The position numbers and the translations under genes were made by a program. From a virus: a stretch of DNA of 62,401 nucleotides. Below the pieces are notes generated by a model that had not been told where the DNA came from, ran no database searches, and saw only the letters and a program-made list of their open reading frames with translations. The stretch covers positions 1-62,401 of the IMG/VR virus record IMGVR_UViG_3300042885_000545; one strand, written 5' to 3'. Numbering within the stretch: the stretch's first letter is position 1; each line of letters starts with the position of its first letter. Positions 16,884 through 26,099 of this stretch are shown here, one piece after another.

Positions 16884-17210
16884 ATGACTAATAGACAAAA
16901 TTATAATAGGTATAATGAATTTTTAATAAATGGTGAACAGAGTGTTGTCCCATACATCTCCATTTCAAGTAAATCATCAGATAAAAGAGTAATTTATAAG
17001 ATAGGTCAATCTAGATTGGATAAAATATCTCAACAATATTATGGTACACCAACATTTGGGTGGTTAATTTTAGCCGCAAACCCAATTTTTGGGGGAAATG
17101 AGTGGGCTATCCCGGATGCTGCTATATTGACAATTCCATTTCCTTTAGTATCATCTTTACAAGAATATAAATCTCAATTAGACAATCATTTCTATTATTA
17201 TGGTAGGTAA
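16884..17210 (+). CDS. LysM-like baseplate wedge protein (gp53-like)
   Basis: 108 aa. The LysM-type core is plain: YKIGQSRLDKISQQYYG (residues 33-49), FGWLILAANP (52-61), then an insertion with GGNEWAIPDAAILTIPFPL (64-82). Small LysM-like proteins at this place occur as T4 gp53 and P2 gpX and join the hub to the wedges. T4 gp53 is longer (196 aa), so this is a minimal form. It starts 2 bases after the stop of the giant gene and overlaps the next gene by 11 bases, so the three are translated together. Confidence 0.7.
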   Translation: MTNRQNYNRYNEFLINGEQSVVPYISISSKSSDKRVIYKIGQSRLDKISQQYYGTPTFGWLILAANPIFGGNEWAIPDAAILTIPFPLVSSLQEYKSQLDNHFYYYGR

Positions 17211-20200
17211 ACCCGAAAATATATTAGTCGAATTCGACTATAACAATATTACAATTATTGACCCAAACAAGGTTGTTGATAGTGATAATAAAGTAAAAGA
17301 TAGATTTGTAAAGCAAGAAGATTTAGTAATGTATGCCAATCTTGAGTGTAGTGTTTTACCGAGAACTAAATTAGCTCTTGGTACCGCAAATAATGATTCT
17401 ATTAGAACAGTATCAATCGCTAAAATTAATTTTTTAAAACCGGGTGATAAACCATATTTAGATAATTCATATACTGATGAAATAACAGGTAAAGGTGCGA
17501 TAAGAGGAGAAGGTGTTAACCAACCAACTTTCCAAAGTATTACAAACCCAAATAACAGTGATGATTTTTATCTTAAACAAACAATTAGTTCAGGGGGTAA
17601 ACCCGGAGCGGTAGATAATGGTTTGTTAGGAATCACTTCGATTAATATTAGACAAGGGTTAGATTTCTTACCAACAATTGATATTACTTTAGTTGATGTG
17701 AAAGGACGTGCTTTGTTTGAAGCTGGTGATAACTCACCATATGCGGCATTTTTTAATTTACCATATCCATTATTTCATTTAACAATTAAAGGGTATTTTG
17801 GTAAAGCGGTTAGATTAGGGTTAATGTTACAAAATTTCACAACAACATATGATTCTAATACGGCTAATTTTACAATTGCTTTGAAGTTTTACACATACAA
17901 ATATACTGTTTTAAGTGATGTTACTATGGGTGCTCTTTTAGCAACACCACATATGTATCAATCAAGATTTAATATTACTAGAACTAGTGGTGGTCCATCT
18001 ACAACAACTAAAACAGATAATGTTGTTGTTGAACGAGGTTATCAGAAAATAGTTGAAATGTATAGTGAGTATAAGTCAAAAGGGTTAATACCTAATGATT
18101 TTCCTGAAATCACATTAATGCAGATGAAGGATAGAATAGAAAACTTCATTAAGAATGTTCTTGATTCATTTACAAAACAAAACTTAGACCCATTAACTAA
18201 TTTAGACACTTATGGAACCCAATTGAGGGACTATCAAAAAGAAGTGTTTTATACGGTAAAAACTTCGTGGTTTAATGAATTTATGGATACTGAGAATTAC
18301 TATATTTTAAATAAATTAGACACAAAGGTTTACACCTTCAAGAAAAATTTAGACCCTCAAAAGAAAAGTGACGCGATTTCAAAACTAAAAGGGTTAATTG
18401 GGAAGTATAATACATTACTTAATGAAAATGTTACTTGTGGTAATGTCAATGGTAAAGGTAGTTATACAATCAACGGGAAAGTTACGAAATGTTCTATTCC
18501 AAATAGTGTTAAATACGAAACAAAGGGTGTTTTTACAATAGATATTAACCCTAATGATATTAATTTAACTGAAACATATAAATTACAGAAAAAAAATAGT
18601 CAACCAACACCAGAAGATTTAACAAAATTCCAAGCAGAGTTGGCGACCACAAATCTTTTTAATAATACTGAAATAACCCTTAAAAATGGTGCAAAAGAAG
18701 TTGTTCAAAACTATTTTGTGTTTGAAGGAAAGGGTTCGTTTATCGATTTAACAGATAAAATGAATACTCTTTTAACAACTAACAGAGGATTAGTTGAAGA
18801 CGAGTTAACAAAAGCTCTTGCTGAGTTATTGGAGAATAAAGACAATGGTATCGGGTTTGTACCAACAATTAGAAATGTGTTAGCGGTTGTTTTTGCTAAT
18901 GGAGAGGCGTTTTTACGTTTAATGGATGATGTTCACACAAAAGCTTGGGAGCAAAGAGATTCTAAAATTAGAAAAGGTGTTATTTTTGACAAACAAATTG
19001 CAAACGCTAGTGCGGATAATAAAAGTTCGGGGGACGATAAAAATCAACCGGTATATCCTTGGCCTCAAGTTATTAAAGAAACGACAGGGGAAAATGGTCA
19101 GGAAAAGTATGAGTTAAGATATCCGGGGGATAGTGATATTGTTGGTGAAACTAAAGGTTACCTATATGATGTTTGGCCGGAAATAGAATTTGTTGAAGAA
19201 TTCATTAAGGGTTTGACTCAAAAAACACCACCACCACAACCACCAGCTAAAACTTCTAATGACACAAAAGACACGAATAGAGTTTCATTAGGTGCGATTG
19301 AATTTCCTATCAGTAATGAGGTGTATCAAAATAAAGTTATTAGTAAATTTATTTATGAAATATATGAAAGAGTATTGTTGACCTCACATTATTCCAAATT
19401 AGATAGAACTAATGTTTCAACATCTGAGGCGGATAAAATTGCTAACGTTATTGGTGAAGGAGAAAATATAAATATATCAAAGAGTGTTTCAGATAATAGT
19501 GATGTTGAATTAATTAAAACTTTAAAAGAGTATAATCTTAACTCATCTAATTTTCAAAGTGTGTTAAAACATATATCAAATGAGGGTGTTTCGGTTAGTT
19601 GGCAAAACTACATACGAGGTATTTTCAACACGGGGTATATAAAAAATACTGTTGAAAACGCGTCTTTTGAGTTTAAAACATCTGATGAAATAAATGATTC
19701 AAAATCACAACCATTAGTTTCGTTAAGTAATGAAAAAGATATTGTTGATTATGTTGCGACTTCTACAACATCAAATAAGTATGACTTTACTGACACTTAT
19801 CCGTTTACAGATAAGACTTGGGTAAAAGGTAATTTGGCGAATGGTGTTTCTACAGATGAAACGTTAGCGTTTAATACAACAAAAACGTTAATTTATAACC
19901 CCAATAAAAAAGTTATTTCAAATTTCAGTGATATCCAATCTGAAGATGTTAAAAAACCAATAACAAATTTTGTTTATAAAAATGTTGTAATGCCAACAAT
20001 TGTTGACGATGATTTGAGGAATTTTTATAGTACTAGAACATATACTAATCAATTACCAACTGAAGGGGATGTCAAATATTTAAATTATAGTGGACTTGTT
20101 AGTAGTTATCAAACTACATCAATTTTTAATACACCATATTTTATAAACTCAATTCAAGAGGGTGTGGTGAATTCTATTAATCAAGATGCAAACCCATATA

Positions 20201-23200
20201 TTAGTTCCGCCTATTTGTTTATTAATAGCTTACCTTTATCGACACTAAGGGAAAAATATAAAACATACACAGGTAATGATACAAATTATTCTGATGAGAA
20301 TTTAGACTATATATTCGCGTCTATGAAAAAATATGCGGCTCTTCATAAAGTCCCATATGCTTGGATATTAAAAATAGGTTCAATTTGGCATCGTTATAAA
20401 AAATATGTTAATACTAATGTTGATATTTTAGATAATTGTTGGAAAAAGTTTGACGCGGTTAAAAATTATGACCCGGTTAATAATAGTGCCTCAACAGTTT
20501 ATAATTTTACTATTCCGGGACAAGTTTCTGCGACGACAATGGTGTTGGAAACAACAAACATAATTCCAACATTCTCAATTCCAATGGGGGCAACTAACGT
20601 TCAAACAATAATTAACACAGGATTTTATCCTAAATTAATTAACGATTTTAATGTTTTTTATCAAGGATATAATGTTTATACAGGTTATACTAGTTCTGAT
20701 ATTCAAAATGGGTTTAGTGAAGGTATATTGTTAAATTATGTTCCTGAGGCGGTTATAAATAATGTAACAGGGACTACAACAGGTAATAGTCAAACTATTT
20801 CGGTAATCCCTTGGTCTGTATCTATTGTTGCTGATTATGGACAATATATCTATATTCTACCATCTCATGGGGGATTAATTAACCAAACTAAAAATGAGTG
20901 TTTTGACACATCAGATAATTTAGTTTATCAAGTTACCGGTAATACTGCGATGTACAATGGTTCTGCTAGATTATTTTGGGGTTCACCTAATTATGGATAT
21001 TTTGATAATACTAAAGTAATAAAACCGGAACCTATTCACTACCTAAAACAAATCTTTTCAGGTCAAGAAGCTCAAGAAAATTTCTCCATAAATGGGTTAA
21101 GTCAGGACTATACAAAAATTAGTGAAATTTTTTCAGTTTTTGATAGAGACGCTTTAGATAACTTTGAAACAGAGTTTTTAAATTTCTCAATATCTATCTA
21201 CGATTATGAGACAGATATAAACTCAACAGATACTGAAACACAAAAATCTTTTAAAAATTTCCAATCATTAATGAGGAATATGATGAAAATTCCAAATACG
21301 GCAACAAATAATGTGGAATGGGTGGAAAATATTCAAAATAAACAGTTATCAAATATTTCAAATATAATTAATCAATTTTTAAACTACGATGTTTATTTTA
21401 AATTAGGTAACCCATCTTCGTTTAACAAACAATTGTTTTATACGTTCTCAAGTAACCATAGAATTGAAACTCCGGTTACGTGGGATTATTATAACTATAT
21501 GACACCAAATTCGTTACCTACGGGAAGAACATTAAATAATTCAATTACGACTTATCCGTTAGAATGGGCGGCTTTGGAGACATACGTTGGTTTTTCTGAA
21601 ATACCTCAATTAACGTATAAAGATGGTGGTTCATATATTACTGATTTCTTTATAGATTGTAATGTCGCCTTTGATGTGTATAACATTGAAAAATTGGCAC
21701 CTATTATTAAAATATATGCTACTCAGAAATTAAAAGATAATACTTTAAATTACGAAAAGTTTGTTAAATTAATGAATGATTATTTAGATAATTTAGATTT
21801 GTTTAACAATAGAATTATCAATAATCTTATGATTAAATTACAAAAATCATTACCAAACGTTAATTTTACACCACAAACTAAACCTGAAACGGTGTTAGAA
21901 AGTAAACAAACTAAACTTGAATTATGGGAATCATTTAAAGCAACAAACGATAAATGGATTTCCGGGACTGACTTTAAAGAAAAAACATTATTTGAAGATG
22001 TCTTACTATTAGATAGAGCGAGTAGAGATGTTGGTAATTTAGTTTTAGTGGATGTTCAAAAATTAAAAGATGATTTAAAAGAAATTAATGTTGCTTCAAC
22101 AATGTTAACGTATATTCAAACTATTTTAGTTAGAAATAATTTTGTAGTTATGAATATACCGTCATATGTTAATTTTTATAATGTCCAAGATGCGGTTAAG
22201 AATCCAAAACCAAAACCTGAAGGGACTTTAGAGTTTGCAAACACTTTATTTGGGACATTTATGAATGTTGATTATCGAAATTCATCTGCTAAGATGGTTT
22301 GTTTTTACGCCGGAAAACCAAGTGAACAATTAGACTTAAAAGAGAATGTTGATTACCGTTATAGAAATGATGCGTTTGATTTGAGACGTGTTGATAATCC
22401 ATTGGTTGAAAATCAAATAGGTAAAAATGATTGGGATAAATCAAATAAGGTTGTTGGGTTTAATGTAGATTTTGGACCACAAAATCAATCAATATTTCAC
22501 GGGTTTAATATTAGTCAAAATCCGGGGTTAGCGACTGCGGAATCATTAGAGGTATTAAATCAAATGGCGAATCAATCAAATAATAGAGGAGGGGCAACTC
22601 AGAATACTTCATTATATAATTTATATAAAAATAGAAGTTATTCTTGTACTGTTAGTATGATGGGTAATGCTATGATACAACCAACGATGTATTTTAATTT
22701 AAGACACGTCCCAATGTTTAGTGGTCCATATATGATACAAAAAGTTAATCACTCAATAACACCGGGACATTTTGATACAACATTTGAAGGTATTAGACAA
22801 CCAACAGCATCTTTACCCAAGTTAGATAATTATATTCAATCTCTTAAAACAACATTATTACAATCAATAATTGATGAAAATAAAAAAAATAAACAGGAAA
22901 AAGAAAAGGCGGCACTCTCGGCAACAACCACTAACAGTATTACTCAGAACGCTGCTGTAGTTAGTGATAGTGTTGACCAAGATGGTACAACTCAAAGTAA
23001 TAGTCAAAAATGTCCACCAAGTAAGGTTAAAAATGATAAGTATGTTAAGTTTATCGCGACAGACACTAAAAATGCGACTAGTGCAACATATAAAGAAGTG
23101 GTTGATATAATATCAACAAAAACAACAGACCAAAAAATACGATATGCTGTTTTTGCTAAAATGTATTTAAGCTCGTCTCAAAGTGGGTTGTTGCAATCTC

Positions 23201-24123
23201 AATCATTCAATTATAGTAATACTGATTTGAAACAAGATTGGGGACCATCCGTGGAGACATTCTTTACAACAAAAAAATATTATTGTAGTGATTCAAATAT
23301 TCCTTATATTACATTTAAAAGTTTGAGTCAAAATATTGATTTTTTAATTTCAAGATATAAAGATAGAGTTGGTAAAATTAATAGTATTAGTGCTAAAGAT
23401 ATTACTAAATTTTTAATATTATATGGTGAAAGCGGTATTTCACCGGAGACAGAATATACAACTCTAAACCCGACTGACGTGACAACAATTGAAAATAATG
23501 TTCAAAACGCTATTAATGTTTATAATCCAACAAGTGGGAATAATACTAATCAAACACCTCCGGCGACAACACCGGCACCAACAGCAATACCACCAACAAC
23601 TAGTGGGGATAAAGGTATTCTTGAAGAGTCGTTAGTTTTAAACACTTATTTTTTTAAAAATTTAAAAATAAATAGTAATGGGTCTTTAAGTGGTGATTTT
23701 GTTATTCTTAGTAATGGTAATATTTTAAGTCAATCATATCCTGCTAAATTATATCTTCCGGGTCAAATGGATTTAGTTGAAATTGCTACTTTTACTATGA
23801 ACACTAATAAAAATAATACAGGTTCATTCATAACTAATGCTAACGTTATTGAGGCGATAGAACTAGTTCGTAATGATAATACTTATCAAAATGCTTTTAT
23901 TGTTAAAATTAATGCGTTTTCAGATTTAAGATTTGTACGTAATAAGGTCATTATGCCGTTGGATTGTCCTGGTGAAGGATTTACGTATCGTCAAATAATT
24001 GATGTTGGTGATTGGGATGCAATTAAAGATGACATATGTTGTAATTGTTACCCTAATCCGTATACCGGTATGGAAATTATTTGGGATGGAAAACCTTGTT
24101 CTAAGAATGGAACAAAATGTTAA
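17200..24123 (+). CDS. giant baseplate hub protein, 2307 aa, gp27-like with additional domains
   Basis: The largest gene of the window. Residues about 140-250 (SINIRQGLDFLPTIDITLVD, then LFHLTIKGYFGKAVRLGLML) have the beta-rich look of a hub tube domain. Residues about 1805-1870 (CTVSMMGNAMIQPTMYF, then VPMFSGPYMIQKVNHSITPG) closely follow the second half of gp27/gpD-type hub proteins. The sequence in between is an insertion of more than 1500 residues. Residues about 1945-2095 look like a cell-wall hydrolase-type helical domain (ITFKSLSQNIDFLISRYKDRV), which would parallel T4 gp5; no catalytic residue can be named. A Pro/Thr linker (about 2110-2130) leads to a C-terminal domain with clustered cysteines (ICCNCYPNP). 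The start ATG lies inside the preceding gene. Confidence 0.65.
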   Translation: MVGKPENILVEFDYNNITIIDPNKVVDSDNKVKDRFVKQEDLVMYANLECSVLPRTKLALGTANNDSIRTVSIAKINFLKPGDKPYLDNSYTDEITGKGAIRGEGVNQPTFQSITNPNNSDDFYLKQTISSGGKPGAVDNGLLGITSINIRQGLDFLPTIDITLVDVKGRALFEAGDNSPYAAFFNLPYPLFHLTIKGYFGKAVRLGLMLQNFTTTYDSNTANFTIALKFYTYKYTVLSDVTMGALLATPHMYQSRFNITRTSGGPSTTTKTDNVVVERGYQKIVEMYSEYKSKGLIPNDFPEITLMQMKDRIENFIKNVLDSFTKQNLDPLTNLDTYGTQLRDYQKEVFYTVKTSWFNEFMDTENYYILNKLDTKVYTFKKNLDPQKKSDAISKLKGLIGKYNTLLNENVTCGNVNGKGSYTINGKVTKCSIPNSVKYETKGVFTIDINPNDINLTETYKLQKKNSQPTPEDLTKFQAELATTNLFNNTEITLKNGAKEVVQNYFVFEGKGSFIDLTDKMNTLLTTNRGLVEDELTKALAELLENKDNGIGFVPTIRNVLAVVFANGEAFLRLMDDVHTKAWEQRDSKIRKGVIFDKQIANASADNKSSGDDKNQPVYPWPQVIKETTGENGQEKYELRYPGDSDIVGETKGYLYDVWPEIEFVEEFIKGLTQKTPPPQPPAKTSNDTKDTNRVSLGAIEFPISNEVYQNKVISKFIYEIYERVLLTSHYSKLDRTNVSTSEADKIANVIGEGENINISKSVSDNSDVELIKTLKEYNLNSSNFQSVLKHISNEGVSVSWQNYIRGIFNTGYIKNTVENASFEFKTSDEINDSKSQPLVSLSNEKDIVDYVATSTTSNKYDFTDTYPFTDKTWVKGNLANGVSTDETLAFNTTKTLIYNPNKKVISNFSDIQSEDVKKPITNFVYKNVVMPTIVDDDLRNFYSTRTYTNQLPTEGDVKYLNYSGLVSSYQTTSIFNTPYFINSIQEGVVNSINQDANPYISSAYLFINSLPLSTLREKYKTYTGNDTNYSDENLDYIFASMKKYAALHKVPYAWILKIGSIWHRYKKYVNTNVDILDNCWKKFDAVKNYDPVNNSASTVYNFTIPGQVSATTMVLETTNIIPTFSIPMGATNVQTIINTGFYPKLINDFNVFYQGYNVYTGYTSSDIQNGFSEGILLNYVPEAVINNVTGTTTGNSQTISVIPWSVSIVADYGQYIYILPSHGGLINQTKNECFDTSDNLVYQVTGNTAMYNGSARLFWGSPNYGYFDNTKVIKPEPIHYLKQIFSGQEAQENFSINGLSQDYTKISEIFSVFDRDALDNFETEFLNFSISIYDYETDINSTDTETQKSFKNFQSLMRNMMKIPNTATNNVEWVENIQNKQLSNISNIINQFLNYDVYFKLGNPSSFNKQLFYTFSSNHRIETPVTWDYYNYMTPNSLPTGRTLNNSITTYPLEWAALETYVGFSEIPQLTYKDGGSYITDFFIDCNVAFDVYNIEKLAPIIKIYATQKLKDNTLNYEKFVKLMNDYLDNLDLFNNRIINNLMIKLQKSLPNVNFTPQTKPETVLESKQTKLELWESFKATNDKWISGTDFKEKTLFEDVLLLDRASRDVGNLVLVDVQKLKDDLKEINVASTMLTYIQTILVRNNFVVMNIPSYVNFYNVQDAVKNPKPKPEGTLEFANTLFGTFMNVDYRNSSAKMVCFYAGKPSEQLDLKENVDYRYRNDAFDLRRVDNPLVENQIGKNDWDKSNKVVGFNVDFGPQNQSIFHGFNISQNPGLATAESLEVLNQMANQSNNRGGATQNTSLYNLYKNRSYSCTVSMMGNAMIQPTMYFNLRHVPMFSGPYMIQKVNHSITPGHFDTTFEGIRQPTASLPKLDNYIQSLKTTLLQSIIDENKKNKQEKEKAALSATTTNSITQNAAVVSDSVDQDGTTQSNSQKCPPSKVKNDKYVKFIATDTKNATSATYKEVVDIISTKTTDQKIRYAVFAKMYLSSSQSGLLQSQSFNYSNTDLKQDWGPSVETFFTTKKYYCSDSNIPYITFKSLSQNIDFLISRYKDRVGKINSISAKDITKFLILYGESGISPETEYTTLNPTDVTTIENNVQNAINVYNPTSGNNTNQTPPATTPAPTAIPPTTSGDKGILEESLVLNTYFFKNLKINSNGSLSGDFVILSNGNILSQSYPAKLYLPGQMDLVEIATFTMNTNKNNTGSFITNANVIEAIELVRNDNTYQNAFIVKINAFSDLRFVRNKVIMPLDCPGEGFTYRQIIDVGDWDAIKDDICCNCYPNPYTGMEIIWDGKPCSKNGTKC

Positions 24124-24147
24124 ATTAAATTTTTCTTAACTAACAGA

Positions 24148-24155
24148 TATTTATA
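24148..24155 (+). promoter_or_regulatory. TATTTATA motif
   Basis: Exact octamer, 13 bases before the ATG at 24169, in the 45-base gap after the hub gene. Confidence 0.5.
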
Positions 24156-24168
24156 TATAAAAAAGATT

Positions 24169-24393
24169 ATGGATACAAAATCATTATTAGAGAATTACTT
24201 AGGTAAAAAAACTCGTACTACTGAAAAAGATATGGGTAACGGTTCAAAACAAATTTGTGATTTAGAGTCAGGAGATTGTTATACAATTAGAATGAAAGAT
24301 GGTCTAATAGAAAGAGTTGACAATACAATGAGTCAAAATAGAAAAATTCAAGTTGAAACAACAACTGGTGTAAAACAATTATTAAACGGATAA
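24169..24393 (+). CDS. hypothetical protein, 74 aa
   Basis: Not recognised. The protein is small, soluble and polar, with two cysteines six residues apart (CDLESGDC), which are too few for a metal site on their own. It is the first gene behind a TATTTATA element, and its stop lies 1 base before the ATG of the 218-aa gene, so the pair forms a two-gene late unit closed by a strong terminator. A structural or assembly role is inferred from this setting only. Confidence 0.65.
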   Translation: MDTKSLLENYLGKKTRTTEKDMGNGSKQICDLESGDCYTIRMKDGLIERVDNTMSQNRKIQVETTTGVKQLLNG

Positions 24394-24394
24394 A

Positions 24395-25051
24395 ATGAAA
24401 AAAATAGACAATAGGATTTTAGAAGAGATTGCTAGATATAATTCAATTAATAATTATATTGTAGAGCAAGACGCTACATTACCTCCACCACCGGGTGAAG
24501 ACCCAAACGCTTTACCACCGGCAGGAGGTGCTCCGGCACCTGTTGACCCAAGTATGGCGGCACCGGCAGCACCTACAGGACCTCAACCTGTGGATTTATC
24601 CAATGACCCTGATGTTGAAAAAGTTGAGGGTGATGGAGAAACAGGTAAAACTGAAGAAATGGATATTACTGATTTAGTAAAATCTCAGAAAAAAGTTGAA
24701 CAAAAACAAGAGGAATATTTTGATAACCTATTCCAACATTTAGATAATTTAGAATCTAAGTTAGGTGAAATGGACGGTATTATGACTAAGTTAAATGACT
24801 TAGAAATGAAAATTGAAAAATATAGAGAAAAAACTCCTCAAGAAAGATTAGAATTAAGAACATTAGATTCAGGACCATTCAATCAAAAATTAAGTCAATT
24901 CTTTGATGATAAGGAAGAGGATATGGAAAAATCAGGAAAAAATGAGTATGTTTTAACTCAAGATGAGGTTCAAGATTATTCACCAATCGAAATTAAAAAA
25001 ACATTTAGAAATTTTGATGATTCTTCATCAGGGTTCCAACAAGTAAGATAA
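24395..25051 (+). CDS. Pro/Ala-linker and coiled-coil protein, 218 aa, probably virion associated
   Basis: Family not recognised. The layout is clear: a short helix (residues 3-25, ending IVEQ), then a Pro/Ala/Gly-rich disordered stretch (about 28-68, with PPPPGEDP and APAAPTGP), an acidic segment, a predicted coiled coil (about 95-150, with heptad-like FQHLDNLESKLGEMDGIMTKLNDLEMKIEK spread over 112-142), and an acidic C-terminus with 'DYSPIEIKKTFRNFD'. Such linker plus coiled-coil proteins are common among minor head and tail components. It is expressed with the 74-aa gene and followed by an intrinsic terminator. Confidence 0.6.
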   Translation: MKKIDNRILEEIARYNSINNYIVEQDATLPPPPGEDPNALPPAGGAPAPVDPSMAAPAAPTGPQPVDLSNDPDVEKVEGDGETGKTEEMDITDLVKSQKKVEQKQEEYFDNLFQHLDNLESKLGEMDGIMTKLNDLEMKIEKYREKTPQERLELRTLDSGPFNQKLSQFFDDKEEDMEKSGKNEYVLTQDEVQDYSPIEIKKTFRNFDDSSSGFQQVR

Positions 25052-25053
25052 TT

Positions 25054-25081
25054 AAAAGGGTCTTAGTACCCTTTTTTTTTT
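25054..25081 (+). terminator. intrinsic terminator
   Basis: AAAAGGGT (25054-25061) pairs with ACCCTTTT (25068-25075) around CTTAGT, and the T run continues to 25081. It separates the structural genes from the replication block. Confidence 0.85.
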
Positions 25082-25091
25082 ACAAAACAAT

Positions 25092-25120
25092 TTGACAAAC
25101 ACACGGCTGACACTTATACT
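25092..25120 (+). promoter_or_regulatory. host-type promoter of the replication block
   Basis: TTGACA at 25092-25097 and TATACT at 25115-25120 are separated by 17 bases, matching the general sigma-70 layout. The same region also offers TTTG and TACTTTTA, close to the Bacteroidetes primary-sigma pattern (TTTG ... TAnnTTTG) with one mismatch and a slightly long spacer. There is no TATTTATA before this gene, so early or middle transcription by host polymerase is likely. Confidence 0.5.
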
Positions 25121-25149
25121 TTTATAAACCTTTAAATATTTTAAACACT

Positions 25150-26004
25150 ATGGCGACAAATTCATTAGACGCAGTTTTGGCTCAATACGAGAAAGCAAAA
25201 CAAGGTAGTACTTCTTCTACCTCAAAATTTACACAAGAAGAAAGAATGAAAAAATACTTCGCGGCTATCCTTTCAGATAAGGAAACTCAAGGTCAACGAA
25301 GATTAAGAATCTTACCAACTACAGATGGTTCTTCACCATTTAAAGAAGTTTGGTACCACGAGATTCAAGTTGATGGAAAATTCCAAAAATTTTATGACCC
25401 GGGAAAAAATGACAATGAACGTTCACCTTTAACTGAGGTTTACGAAGAACTTCGTTCGACAGGTAATGAAAATGACAAAAAATTGTCATCTACTTATTTA
25501 TCACGTAAATTCTACATTGTTAAAGTTATCGATAGAGATAACGAAGAAGATGGAGTTAAATTTTGGAGATTTAAATCTAACTACAAAAATGAGGGTATCT
25601 ATGACAAAATCATCCCTATCTACAGAAACAAAGGAGATATTGCTGACCCTGAAAAAGGGAGAGACCTTATCCTTGAATTAACAAAAGCTAAAACTCCAAA
25701 AGGGGCGGTTTACACGGTAATTCAGACAGTTATGTATGATGACGCGGCTCCAATTCACGAAGACACAAAACTTTCTGAAAGTTGGGTTAACGATGAATTA
25801 ACTTGGGAAGATGTTTACTCTAAAAAACCGGTTGAATACTTAGAAGCTATTGCAAGAGGCGAATCTCCAAAATGGAATACTGACAAAGGTGGTTACGATT
25901 ATGGTAACTCTGATGAAAGTGAAACTTCATTTGGTGGTTCTAAACCATCGGCTCCAATTGACCCACAAGCGGGCGCTGAAGAGGATGATGATATGCCATT
26001 CTAA
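25150..26004 (+). CDS. gp32-like single-stranded DNA-binding protein
   Basis: 284 aa (T4 gp32: 301 aa). The N-terminal LDAVLAQYEKAK helix leads to the OB-fold core, with RRLRILPTTDG (50-60), WYHEIQVDGKFQKFYDPG (68-85), LSRKFYIVKVIDRDNEEDGVKFWRFK (115-140, given here in outline) and DLILELTK (172-179). The family usually binds zinc through Cys/His ligands in the DNA cleft, but this protein has no cysteine at all, so the zinc site is absent. The C-terminus is an acidic tail ending DDDMPF, which matches the tip of bacterial SSB proteins. It would coat ssDNA during replication and recombination. It is the first gene of the replication block, behind a host-type promoter. Confidence 0.85.
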   Translation: MATNSLDAVLAQYEKAKQGSTSSTSKFTQEERMKKYFAAILSDKETQGQRRLRILPTTDGSSPFKEVWYHEIQVDGKFQKFYDPGKNDNERSPLTEVYEELRSTGNENDKKLSSTYLSRKFYIVKVIDRDNEEDGVKFWRFKSNYKNEGIYDKIIPIYRNKGDIADPEKGRDLILELTKAKTPKGAVYTVIQTVMYDDAAPIHEDTKLSESWVNDELTWEDVYSKKPVEYLEAIARGESPKWNTDKGGYDYGNSDESETSFGGSKPSAPIDPQAGAEEDDDMPF

Positions 26005-26029
26005 TCAAAAAAAAACTTGGACAAATAAC

Positions 26030-26058
26030 TTGGACACTAAGACATAATTAGTGTCCAA
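26030..26058 (+). terminator. hairpin between SSB and UvsX genes
   Basis: TTGGACACTAA (26030-26040) pairs perfectly with TTAGTGTCCAA (26048-26058) around a 7-base loop. A second TTGGACA lies just upstream at 26017-26023 and TGTCTAA follows at 26061-26067, so alternative pairings are possible. The A-runs on the plus strand flanking it mean it could terminate minus-strand transcripts or attenuate SSB read-through. Confidence 0.6.
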
Positions 26059-26099
26059 CTTGTCTAAAAAAACTCAAAAAATTAATTTAACTTAGACAT

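Noticed and set aside
26017-26067. TTGGACA repeats between SSB and UvsX genes considered as iterons or an origin
   Set aside because: Only two or three imperfect copies, best explained by one 11-bp hairpin and its flanks.
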